DNA from: Closterium sp. Naga37s-1 | Taxonomy: Eukaryota; Streptophyta; Zygnematophyceae; Desmidiales; Closteriaceae | Length of the DNA: 64,000 nucleotides | Direction: 5' to 3' | Assembly: GCA_947471745.1 (NCBI GenBank) | Contig: CANJKZ010000541.1 | Location: forward strand, 434,001-498,000 | Shown here: piece after piece, positions 27,114-38,700 of the stretch | How positions within the stretch are numbered: position 1 is the first letter of the stretch | How the letters are laid out: each line of letters opens with the position of its first letter | Made by a program: the position numbers and the translations under genes | Notes under the pieces: model-generated | What the model was told of the DNA's origin: nothing | Databases searched by the model: none | Seen by the model: only the letters and a program-made list of their open reading frames with translations

Positions 27114-27892
27114 TGCGTGCTATAGTGAAACACATTCATTCTCGATATTCTGCTTGGCACAACTCCCTCGACTCCCGCTTGGCCTAGGCTTCTAGCCAAG
27201 GCCCTTAGTTAAACCCGGCGCCTAGCTAAGATCGTCTCGTAATATGGTATTGAGCTATCAAGATCCTAGACCTACGTTAATGGGCCCACCATTCCCGCCC
27301 GCTGCTGCCCGTAGACCCGGCAGTCGCATCCTGCACATGGCGAGCGCCTTGCTGGCCCATCGCGCCACGCTTGCCTCGTCGTACCCTCGCTGGCGAAAAC
27401 GGGACATTCGGGTCGCGAAGGTCGCTACGAACTGCACGCTGGCCGTCGTGGCCTTGCATCGTCGCCACCAGCAGCGCCAGCCGCGACATTTGCACCAGTC
27501 AGCGCGAATCGCGACAAAATCACCAGCAGCTCCAGCCGCTCCTTCGCCCGCCGTCGCTCTGCCCGTCGCAATCCCCCCACCCCCTGCCCGTCACCCCCCC
27601 CCCCACCCCGTCGCGACTGTTCACGTGTGCAGCGGCGATCGCTGTGGGGGGGAGAGGGAGGAGGGGACGGGAGTGGCTGCGGAACGCTGCGGGGGGAGAG
27701 GGAAATGGGGAAGGGAGTGGCGGCGGAACACCAGCAACGACCGCCAGCGCACCTGCAGTCCTTGTTGCCGTCCCCGTCGGCTCCCGTTGCCTCCCCTTTC
27801 CCCATCGTGGCCCCTTCACGTCACCCCTTGTCGCGGCTGTTCCCGTGTGCAGCGACAGTCGCTGTGGGGGATGAGAGGGACGGGGGAAGGGC

Positions 27893-28486
27893 ATGGCGGG
27901 ACCGCCAGCAGCTACAACGCCAGCGACACCGCCAGCAGAGACCCCGCCAGCAGCTACACCTCCAGCAGAGACCCCGCCAGCAGCTACACCTCCAGCTGAG
28001 ACCCCGCCAGCAGCTACACCACCAGCAGAGACCCCGCCAGCAGCTACGCCGCCAGCAGAGACCCCGCGAGCAGCTACACCGCTAGCAGAGACCCCGCCTG
28101 CAGCTACACCACTGGCAGAGACCCCGCTAGCAGCTACACCGCTGGCAGAGAACCCGCCAGCAGCTACACCGCCAGCAGAGACCTCGCCAGCAGCTACATC
28201 GCCAGCAGAGACCCCGCCTGCAGCTACACCGCCGGCAGAGACCCCGCCACCAGCGCCAGCCGCCAGAGCACAACCGCCAGCGCCAGATGCACGCTCTGCC
28301 GCCCGCCCCTCTATCCCTCCCCCCCCCCCCCCCCCCTCCCCCGTCGTCTCCCCTCCCGCGGCTACTGCTGTGGGGGAAAGGTGGCAGGGACGGGGGGTTG
28401 GGGGGTTGGCCGCCGTGAGAAGGAGCAGAACTGCCGCCTCCTTCCTGCTTCTGCCATTGGGGGGGGGGGGGGCGGGGGGGGGCTGA
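27893..28486 (+). other. Pro/Ala/Thr-rich repeat ORF inside the TRIM-like element
   Basis: About eleven 30-bp units (CAGCAGCTACACCGCCAGCA core, 27928-28255) encode PPAATPPAET-type decapeptides, then a Pro-rich tail. A block of about 70 bp with GTGTGCAGCG and TCGCTGTGGGGG occurs twice upstream (27607 and 27829). Such repeats resemble hydroxyproline-rich wall proteins, but there is no signal peptide. Captured host sequence or plain tandem expansion are both possible. Confidence 0.4.
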
Positions 28487-28811
28487 GGGGGTGGCGGTAA
28501 GGATTCTGCAGGGACTACCGTGGGTGGGGCAGGGGTGTAGAGGAAGGAAGGGGGGGAGCGGGTGCGGTCCCAGGGGGCGGCTATTATGGGGTGTGAGGTT
28601 AAGGGGGGGTGGTTGAATGGGTGTAGGAATTTGGGGGTTACTAAGAGGGGTTTCGCCGCGCTTGGCTCCCCCCCACCTCCTCTCCTCGTCACTCTCTCAC
28701 CTCCCCCCTTTTTTAAAAGGGGGTTACTACGAGGGTTTCGCCACGGGTGGCTCCCCCTCAACTCCTCGCCTCATCCCTCTCTCACCTCCTCCTTCGTACT
28801 TCTCTCCTTTC

Positions 28812-28815
<4 letters not shown>

Positions 28816-28862
<47 letters not shown>
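28816..28862. repeat. (CT)n microsatellite
   Basis: A nearly pure CT run inside the TRIM-like element. Confidence 0.95.
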
Positions 28863-28863
<1 letters not shown>

Positions 28864-29213
28864 GCCTCCTCCTCCTCACTTACCCCTCTGCCGTCTTCCG
28901 CTGTGCCAGGTGTACCCCTTCAAGGGATGTTCTACACAGGTTTTCTCCTGCAGGCAGTTACGGGGGGGGTGTGTCATACATTATAATTATAATGTTATGT
29001 TATATAACTGCCTGTAGGATTTACTGTAGTGTAGTTCCTATCGTTTGGTGGTGCACCTTTGTTCATTTTGCTATATGTACCTTGTGTGCTATAGTGAAAC
29101 ACATTCATTCTCGATATTCTCCTTGGCACAACTCTCTCGACTCCCGCTTGGCCTAGGCTTCTAGCCTAGGCCCTTAGTTAAACCCGGCACCTAGCTAAGA
29201 TCGTCTTGTAACA

Positions 29214-29790
29214 GAAGGCTCGTTGGGGGCTTCACATGGGCGTGTCGCCGGAGAGTAAGGGCTGGGAGGTGCTAGACCTGACCGACAACTGTGAAAATCC
29301 CATAGTTGGGATGAGATGTGAACTCAAAGAGTTATTTCACTAGAATGAAAAAAAAAACATACATAGTGATTGGAGGGTAAGCTTGGAAGGGGAGCTTGGA
29401 AGGGAAGAGAGTTGGATGGTGGTGGTTGGGTTGGCAACATTTGGGGAAGTGTTGCCAACCTATGGCCCATTGGGTTGGGTTGGCAACATTTGGGGAAGTG
29501 TTGCCAACCTATGGCCCATTGGGTTAGGTTGGCAACATTCCTCAAATGTTGGCACCCTAACGACCGATGGGTTGCATTTGGGGGCTCCACCACAATTGGG
29601 TTGGATTGACTCCCCAACATGCAAGGCTACACCCAAAGTTGGGTGTAGTCCCAACCCAGCTGTACACCACACTTGGTGTACAGTCACAAAAGGATTAGCA
29701 TGCTATAATATAATTCTAACACAACCCCTTAGCATGCTAAGACATGAAGAGAACAACCCCTGAAGCAAGGGGCGCCCGGACGAAACAGGC
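29214..29790. repeat. Intergenic DNA with 49-bp repeats and small hairpins
   Basis: TTGGCAACATTTGGGGAAGT recurs at 29431 and 29480, with a diverged third unit at 29529 (period 49). Each unit can fold through TTGGCAACA and TGTTGCCAA. CTTAGCATGCTAAG and a second TTAGCATGCTA at 29695-29740 precede the minisatellite. A short open frame at the start (29215-29340) is not recognised. Confidence 0.7.
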
Positions 29791-29792
29791 CA

Positions 29793-32700
29793 ATGAGGTC
29801 GCACGCCAGCCGGGAGAGGGCTGCTGCAGGTGAGGTCGCACGCCAGCCGGGAGAGGGCTGCTGCAGGTGAGGTCGCACGCCAGCCGGGAGAGGGCTGCTG
29901 CCGGTGAGGTCGCACGCCAGCCGGGAGAGGGCTGCTGCAGGTGAGGTCGCACGCCAGCCGGGAGAGGGCTGCTGCAGGTGAGGTCGCACGCCAGCCGGGA
30001 GAGGGCTGCTGCAGGTGAGGTCGCACGCCAGCCGGGAGAGGGCTGCTGCAGGTGAGGTCGCACGCCAGCCGGGAGAGGGCTGCTGCAGGTGAGGTCGCAC
30101 GCCAGCCGGGAGAGGGCTGCTGCAGGTGAGGTCGCACGCCAGCCGGGAGAGGGCTGCTGCAGGTGAGGTCGCACGCCAGCCGGGAGAGGGCTGCTGCAGG
30201 TGAGGTCGCACGCCAGCCGGGAGAGGGCTGCTGCAGGTGAGGTCGCACGCCAGCCGGGAGAGGGCTGCTGCAGGTGAGGTCGCACGCCAGCCGGGAGAGG
30301 GCTGCTGCAGGTGAGGTCGCACGCCAGCCGGGAGAGGGCTGCTGCAGGTGAGGTCGCACGCCAGCCGGGAGAGGGCTGCTGCAGGTGAGGTCGCACGCCA
30401 GCCGGGAGAGGGCTGCTGCCGGTGAGGTCGCACGCCAGCCGGGAGAGGGCTGCTGCCGGTGAGGTCGCACGCCAGCCGGGAGAGGGCTGCTGCAGGTGAG
30501 GTCGCACGCCAGCCGGGAGAGGGCTGCTGCAGGTGAGGTCGCACGCCAGCCGGGAGAGGGCTGCTGCAGGTGAGGTCGCACGCCAGCCGGGAGAGGGCTG
30601 CTGCCGGTGAGGTCGCACGCCAGCCGGGAGAGGGCTGCTGCAGGTGAGGTCGCACGCCAGCCGGGAGAGGGCTGCTGCAGGTGAGGTCGCACGCCAGCCG
30701 GGAGAGGGCTGCTGCAGGTGAGGTCGCACGCCAGCCGGGAGAGGGCTGCTGCAGGTGAGGTCGCACGCCAGCCGGGAGAGGGCTGCTGCAGGTGAGGTCG
30801 CACGCCAGCCGGGAGAGGGCTGCTGCAGGTGAGGTCGCACGCCAGCCGGGAGAGGGCTGCTGCAGGTGAGGTCGCACGCCAGCCGGGAGAGGGCTGCTGC
30901 AGGTGAGGTCGCACGCCAGCCGGGAGAGGGCTGCTGCAGGTGAGGTCGCACGCCAGCCGGGAGAGGGCTGCTGCAGGTGAGGTCGCACGCCAGCCGGGAG
31001 AGGGCTGCTGCAGGTGAGGTCGCACGCCAGCCGGGAGAGGGCTGCTGCAGGTGAGGTCGCACGCCAGCCGGGAGAGGGCTGCTGCCGGTGAGGTCGCACG
31101 CCAGCCGGGAGAGGGCTGCTGCCGGTGAGGTCGCACGCCAGCCGGGAGAGGGCTGCTGCCGGTGAGGTCGCACGCCAGCCGGGAGAGGGCTGCTGCAGGT
31201 GAGGTCGCACGCCAGCCGGGAGAGGGCTGCTGCCGGTGAGGTCGCACGCCAGCCGGGAGAGGGCTGCTGCAGGTGAGGTCGCACGCCAGCCGGGAGAGGG
31301 CTGCTGCAGGTGAGGTCGCACGCCAGCCAGGAGAGGGCTGCTGCAGGTGAGGTCGCACGCCAGCCGGGAGAGGGCTGCTGCAGGTGAGGTCGCACGCCAG
31401 CCGGGAGAGGGCTGCTGCAGGTGAGGTCGCACGCCAGCCGGGAGAGGGCTGCTGCAGGTGAGGTCGCACGCCAGCCGGGAGAGGGCTGCTGCAGGTGAGG
31501 TCGCACGCCAGCCGGGAGAGGGCTGCTGCAGGTGAGGTCGCACGCCAGCCGGGAGAGGGCTGCTGCAGGTGAGGTCGCACGCCAGCCGGGAGAGGGCTGC
31601 TGCAGGTGAGGTCGCACGCCAGCCGGGAGAGGGCTGCTGCAGGTGAGGTCGCACGCCAGCCGGGAGAGGGCTGCTGCAGGTGAGGTCGCACGCCAGCCGG
31701 GAGAGGGCTGCTGCAGGTGAGGTCGCACGCCAGCCGGGAGAGGGCTGCTGCAGGTGAGGTCGCACGCCAGCCGGGAGAGGGCTGCTGCAGGTGAGGTCGC
31801 ACGCCAGCCGGGAGAGGGCTGCTGCAGGTGAGGTCGCACGCCAGCCGGGAGAGGGCTGCTGCAGGTGAGGTCGCACGCCAGCCGGGAGAGGGCTGCTGCA
31901 GGTGAGGTCGCACGCCAGCCGGGAGAGGGCTGCTGCAGGTGAGGTCGCACGCCAGCCGGGAGAGGGCTGCTGCAGGTGAGGTCGCACGCCAGCCGGGAGA
32001 GGGCTGCTGCCGGTGAGGTCGCACGCCAGCCGGGAGAGGGCTGCTGCCGGTGAGGTCGCACGCCAGCCGGGAGAGGGCTGCTGCAGGTGAGGTCGCACGC
32101 CAGCCGGGAGAGGGCTGCTGCAGGTGAGGTCGCACGCCAGCCGGGAGAGGGCTGCTGCAGGTGAGGTCGCACGCCAGCCGGGAGAGGGCTGCTGCAGGTG
32201 AGGTCGCACGCCAGCCGGGAGAGGGCTGCTGCCGGTGAGGTCGCACGCCAGCCGGGAGAGGGCTGCTGCAGGTGAGGTCGCACGCCAGCCGGGAGAGGGC
32301 TGCTGCAGGTGAGGTCGCACGCCAGCCGGGAGAGGGCTGCTGCAGGTGAGGTCGCACGCCAGCCGGGAGAGGGCTGCTGCAGGTGAGGTCGCACGCCAGC
32401 CGGGAGAGGGCTGCTGCAGGTGAGGTCGCACGCCAGCCGGGAGAGGGCTGCTGCAGGTGAGGTCGCACGCCAGCCGGGAGAGGGCTGCTGCAGGTGAGGT
32501 CGCACGCCAGCCGGGAGAGGGCTGCTGCAGGTGAGGTCGCACGCCAGCCGGGAGAGGGCTGCTGCAGGTGAGGTCGCACGCCAGCCGGGAGAGGGCTGCT
32601 GCAGGTGAGGTCGCACGCCAGCCGGGAGAGGGCTGCTGCAGGTGAGGTCGCACGCCAGCCGGGAGAGGGCTGCTGCAGGTGAGGTCGCACGCCAGCCGGG

Positions 32701-35700
32701 AGAGGGCTGCTGCCGGTGAGGTCGCACGCCAGCCGGGAGAGGGCTGCTGCCGGTGAGGTCGCACGCCAGCCGGGAGAGGGCTGCTGCCGGTGAGGTCGCA
32801 CGCCAGCCGGGAGAGGGCTGCTGCAGGTGAGGTCGCACGCCAGCCGGGAGAGGGCTGCTGCCGGTGAGGTCGCACGCCAGCCGGGAGAGGGCTGCTGCAG
32901 GTGAGGTCGCACGCCAGCCGGGAGAGGGCTGCTGCAGGTGAGGTCGCACGCCAGCCAGGAGAGGGCTGCTGCAGGTGAGGTCGCACGCCAGCCGGGAGAG
33001 GGCTGCTGCAGGTGAGGTCGCACGCCAGCCGGGAGAGGGCTGCTGCAGGTGAGGTCGCACGCCAGCCGGGAGAGGGCTGCTGCAGGTGAGGTCGCACGCC
33101 AGCCGGGAGAGGGCTGCTGCAGGTGAGGTCGCACGCCAGCCGGGAGAGGGCTGCTGCAGGTGAGGTCGCACGCCAGCCGGGAGAGGGCTGCTGCAGGTGA
33201 GGTCGCACGCCAGCCGGGAGAGGGCTGCTGCAGGTGAGGTCGCACGCCAGCCGGGAGAGGGCTGCTGCAGGTGAGGTCGCACGCCAGCCGGGAGAGGGCT
33301 GCTGCAGGTGAGGTCGCACGCCAGCCGGGAGAGGGCTGCTGCAGGTGAGGTCGCACGCCAGCCGGGAGAGGGCTGCTGCAGGTGAGGTCGCACGCCAGCC
33401 GGGAGAGGGCTGCTGCAGGTGAGGTCGCACGCCAGCCGGGAGAGGGCTGCTGCAGGTGAGGTCGCACGCCAGCCGGGAGAGGGCTGCTGCAGGTGAGGTC
33501 GCACGCCAGCCGGGAGAGGGCTGCTGCAGGTGAGGTCGCACGCCAGCCGGGAGAGGGCTGCTGCAGGTGAGGTCGCACGCCAGCCGGGAGAGGGCTGCTG
33601 CAGGTGAGGTCGCACGCCAGCCGGGAGAGGGCTGCTGCAGGTGAGGTCGCACGCCAGCCGGGAGAGGGCTGCTGCAGGTGAGGTCGCACGCCAGCCGGGA
33701 GAGGGCTGCTGCAGGTGAGGTCGCACGCCAGCCGGGAGAGGGCTGCTGCAGGTGAGGTCGCACGCCAGCCGGGAGAGGGCTGCTGCAGGTGAGGTCGCAC
33801 GCCAGCCGGGAGAGGGCTGCTGCAGGTGAGGTCGCACGCCAGCCGGGAGAGGGCTGCTGCAGGTGAGGTCGCACGCCAGCCGGGAGAGGGCTGCTGCAGG
33901 TGAGGTCGCACGCCAGCCGGGAGAGGGCTGCTGCAGGTGAGGTCGCACGCCAGCCGGGAGAGGGCTGCTGCAGGTGAGGTCGCACGCCAGCCGGGGGAGG
34001 GCTGCTGCCGGTGAGGTCGCACGCCAGCCGGGAGAGGGCTGCTGCAGGTGAGGTCGCACGCCAGCCGGGAGAGGGCTGCTGCAGGTGAGGTCGCACGCCA
34101 GCCGGGAGAGGGCTGCTGCAGGTGAGGTCGCACGCCAGCCGGGAGAGGGCTGCTGCAGGTGAGGTCGCACGCCAGCCGGGAGAGGGCTGCTGCAGGTGAG
34201 GTCGCACGCCAGCCGGGAGAGGGCTGCTGCAGGTGAGGTCGCACGCCAGCCGGGAGAGGGCTGCTGCAGGTGAGGTCGCACGCCAGCCGGGAGAGGGCTG
34301 CTGCAGGTGAGGTCGCACGCCAGCCGGGAGAGGGCTGCTGCAGGTGAGGTCGCACGCCAGCCGGGAGAGGGCTGCTGCAGGTGAGGTCGCACGCCAGCCG
34401 GGAGAGGGCTGCTGCAGGTGAGGTCGCACGCCAGCCGGGAGAGGGCTGCTGCAGGTGAGGTCGCACGCCAGCCGGGAGAGGGCTGCTGCAGGTGAGGTCG
34501 CACGCCAGCCGGGAGAGGGCTGCTGCAGGTGAGGTCGCACGCCAGCCGGGAGAGGGCTGCTGCAGGTGAGGTCGCACGCCAGCCGGGAGAGGGCTGCTGC
34601 AGGTGAGGTCGCACGCCAGCCGGGAGAGGGCTGCTGCAGGTGAGGTCGCACGCCAGCCGGGAGAGGGCTGCTGCAGGTGAGGTCGCACGCCAGCCGGGAG
34701 AGGGCTGCTGCAGGTGAGGTCGCACGCCAGCCGGGAGAGGGCTGCTGCAGGTGAGGTCGCACGCCAGCCGGGAGAGGGCTGCTGCAGGTGAGGTCGCACG
34801 CCAGCCGGGAGAGGGCTGCTGCAGGTGAGGTCGCACGCCAGCCGGGAGAGGGCTGCTGCAGGTGAGGTCGCACGCCAGCCGGGAGAGGGCTGCTGCAGGT
34901 GAGGTCGCACGCCAGCCGGGAGAGGGCTGCTGCAAGTGAGGTCGCACGCCAGCCGGGAGAGGGCTGCTGCATGTGAGGTCGCACGCCAGCCGGGAGAGGG
35001 CTGCTGCAGGTGAGGTCGCACGCCAGCCGGGAGAGGGCTGCTGCAGGTGAGGTCGCACGCCAGCCGGGAGAGGGCTGCTGCCGGTGAGGTCGCACGCCAG
35101 CCGGGAGAGGGCTGCTGCCGGTGAGGTCGCACGCCAGCCGGGAGAGGGCTGCTGCCGGTGAGGTCGCACGCCAGCCGGGAGAGGGCTGCTGCAGGTGAGG
35201 TCGCACGCCAGCCGGGAGAGGGCTGCTGCAGGTGAGGTCGCACGCCAGCCGGGAGAGGGCTGCTGCAGGTGAGGTCGCACGCCAGCCGGGAGAGGGCTGC
35301 TGCAGGTGAGGTCGCACGCCAGCCGGGAGAGGGCTGCTGCAGGTGAGGTCGCACGCCAGCCGGGAGAGGGCTGCTGCAGGTGAGGTCGCACGCCAGCCGG
35401 GAGAGGGCTGCTGCCGGTGAGGTCGCACGCCAGCCGGGAGAGGGCTGCTGCCGGTGAGGTCGCACGCCAGCCGGGAGAGGGCTGCTGCAGGTGAGGTCGC
35501 ACGCCAGCCGGGAGAGGGCTGCTGCAGGTGAGGTCGCACGCCAGCCGGGAGAGGGCTGCTGCAGGTGAGGTCGCACGCCAGCCGGGAGAGGGCTGCTGCA
35601 GGTGAGGTCGCACGCCAGCCGGGAGAGGGCTGCTGCAGGTGAGGTCGCACGCCAGCCGGGAGAGGGCTGCTGCAAGTGAGGTCGCACGCCAGCCGGGAGA

Positions 35701-38700
35701 GGGCTGCTGCAGGTGAGGTCGCACGCCAGCCGGGAGAGGGCTGCTGCAGGTGAGGTCGCACGCCAGCCGGGAGAGGGCTGCTGCAGGTGAGGTCGCACGC
35801 CAGCCGGGAGAGGGCTGCTGCCGGTGAGGTCGCACGCCAGCCGGGAGAGGGCTGCTGCCGGTGAGGTCGCACGCCAGCCGGGAGAGGGCTGCTGCCGGTG
35901 AGGTCGCACGCCAGCCGGGAGAGGGCTGCTGCAGGTGAGGTCGCACGCCAGCCGGGAGAGGGCTGCTGCAGGTGAGGTCGCACGCCAGCCGGGAGAGGGC
36001 TGCTGCAGGTGAGGTCGCACGCCAGCCGGGAGAGGGCTGCTGCAGGTGAGGTCGCACGCCAGCCGGGAGAGGGCTGCTGCAGGTGAGGTCGCACGCCAGC
36101 CGGGAGAGGGCTGCTGCAGGTGAGGTCGCACGCCAGCCGGGAGAGGGCTGCTGCCGGTGAGGTCGCACGCCAGCCGGGAGAGGGCTGCTGCCGGTGAGGT
36201 CGCACGCCAGCCGGGAGAGGGCTGCTGCAGGTGAGGTCGCACGCCAGCCGGGAGAGGGCTGCTGCAGGTGAGGTCGCACGCCAGCCGGGAGAGGGCTGCT
36301 GCAGGTGAGGTCGCACGCCAGCCGGGAGAGGGCTGCTGCAGGTGAGGTCGCACGCCAGCCGGGAGAGGGCTGCTGCCGGTGAGGTCGCACGCCAGCCGGG
36401 AGAGGGCTGCTGCCGGTGAGGTCGCACGCCAGCCGGGAGAGGGCTGCTGCAGGTGAGGTCGCACGCCAGCCGGGAGAGGGCTGCTGCAGGTGAGGTCGCA
36501 CGCCAGCCGGGAGAGGGCTGCTGCAGGTGAGGTCGCACGCCAGCCGGGAGAGGGCTGCTGCAGGTGAGGTCGCACGCCAGCCGGGAGAGGGCTGCTGCAG
36601 GTGAGGTCGCACGCCAGCCGGGAGAGGGCTGCTGCAAGTGAGGTCGCACGCCAGCCGGGAGAGGGCTGCTGCAGGTGAGGTCGCACGCCAGCCGGGAGAG
36701 GGCTGCTGCAGGTGAGGTCGCACGCCAGCCGGGAGAGGGCTGCTGCAGGTGAGGTCGCACGCCAGCCGGGAGAGGGCTGCTGCCGGTGAGGTCGCACGCC
36801 AGCCGGGAGAGGGCTGCTGCCGGTGAGGTCGCACGCCAGCCGGGAGAGGGCTGCTGCCGGTGAGGTCGCACGCCAGCCGGGAGAGGGCTGCTGCAGGTGA
36901 GGTCGCACGCCAGCCGGGAGAGGGCTGCTGCAGGTGAGGTCGCACGCCAGCCGGGAGAGGGCTGCTGCAGGTGAGGTCGCACGCCAGCCGGGAGAGGGCT
37001 GCTGCAGGTGAGGTCGCACGCCAGCCGGGAGAGGGCTGCTGCAGGTGAGGTCGCACGCCAGCCGGGAGAGGGCTGCTGCCGGTGAGGTCGCACGCCAGCC
37101 GGGAGAGGGCTGCTGCCGGTGAGGTCGCACGCCAGCCGGGAGAGGGCTGCTGCAGGTGAGGTCGCACGCCAGCCGGGAGAGGGCTGCTGCAGGTGAGGTC
37201 GCACGCCAGCCGGGAGAGGGCTGCTGCAGGTGAGGTCGCACGCCAGCCGGGAGAGGGCTGCTGCAGGTGAGGTCGCACGCCAGCCGGGAGAGGGCTGCTG
37301 CAGGTGAGGTCGCACGCCAGCCGGGAGAGGGCTGCTGCAGGTGAGGTCGCACGCCAGCCGGGAGAGGGCTGCAGCAGGTGAGGTCGCACGCCAGCCGGGA
37401 GAGGGCTGCTGCCGGTGAGGTCGCACGCCAGCCGGGAGAGGGCTGCTGCCGGTGAGGTCGCACGCCAGCCGGGAGAGGGCTGCAGCAGGTGAGGTCGCAC
37501 GCCAGCCGGGAGAGGGCTGCTGCCGGTGAGGTCGCACGCCAGCCGGGAGAGGGCTGCTGCCGGTGAGGTCGCACGCCAGCCGGGAGAGGGCTGCTGCAGG
37601 TGAGGTCGCACGCCAGCCGGGAGAGGGCTGCTGCAGGTGAGGTCGCACGCCAGCCGGGAGAGGGCTGCTGCCGGTGAGGTCGCACGCCAGCCGGGAGAGG
37701 GCTGCTGCCGGTGAGGTCGCACGCCAGCCGGGAGAGGGCTGCTGCAGGTGAGGTCGCACGCCAGCCGGGAGAGGGCTGCTGCAGGTGAGGTCGCACGCCA
37801 GCCGGGAGAGGGCTGCTGCAGGTGAGGTCGCACGCCAGCCGGGAGAGGGCTGCTGCAGGTGAGGTCGCACGCCAGCCGGGAGAGGGCTGCTGCAGGTGAG
37901 GTCGCACGCCAGCCGGGAGAGGGCTGCTGCAGGTGAGGTCGCACGCCAGCCGGGAGAGGGCTGCTGCAGGTGAGGTCGCACGCCAGCCGGGAGAGGGCTG
38001 CTGCAGGTGAGGTCGCACGCCAGCCGGGAGAGGGCTGCTGCAGGTGAGGTCGCACGCCAGCCGGGAGAGGGCTGCTGCAGGTGAGGTCGCACGCCAGCCG
38101 GGAGAGGGCTGCTGCCGGTGAGGTCGCACGCCAGCCGGGAGAGGGCTGCTGCCGGTGAGGTCGCACGCCAGCCGGGAGAGGGCTGCTGCAGGTGAGGTCG
38201 CACGCCAGCCGGGAGAGGGCTGCTGCAGGTGAGGTCGCACGCCAGCCGGGAGAGGGCTGCTGCAGGTGAGGTCGCACGCCAGCCGGGAGAGGGCTGCTGC
38301 AGGTGAGGTCGCACGCCAGCCGGGAGAGGGCTGCTGCAGGTGAGGTCGCACGCCAGCCGGGAGAGGGCTGCTGCAGGTGAGGTCGCACGCCAGCCGGGAG
38401 AGGGCTGCAGCAGGTGAGGTCGCACGCCAGCCGGGAGAGGGCTGCTGCCGGTGAGGTCGCACGCCAGCCGGGAGAGGGCTGCTGCCGGTGAGGTCGCACG
38501 CCAGCCGGGAGAGGGCTGCTGCAGGTGAGGTCGCACGCCAGCCGGGAGAGGGCTGCTGCAGGTGAGGTCGCACGCCAGCCGGGAGAGGGCTGCTGCCGGT
38601 GAGGTCGCACGCCAGCCGGGAGAGGGCTGCTGCAGGTGAGGTCGCACGCCAGCCGGGAGAGGGCTGCTGCAGGTGAGGTCGCACGCCAGCCGGGAGAGGG

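Larger units (their letters stand above)
27114..29213 (+). mobile_element. Small LTR element (TRIM-like)
   Basis: Direct repeats of 131 bp lie at 27114-27244 and 29083-29213, about 95% alike by eye, beginning TG and (right copy) ending CA. Right after the left repeat, TGGTATTGAGC resembles the initiator tRNA-Met primer site. The inside (1.8 kb) has no gag or pol and instead holds a Pro-rich repeat ORF. No flanking 5-bp duplication was found. It is a non-autonomous fossil of moderate age. Confidence 0.65.
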
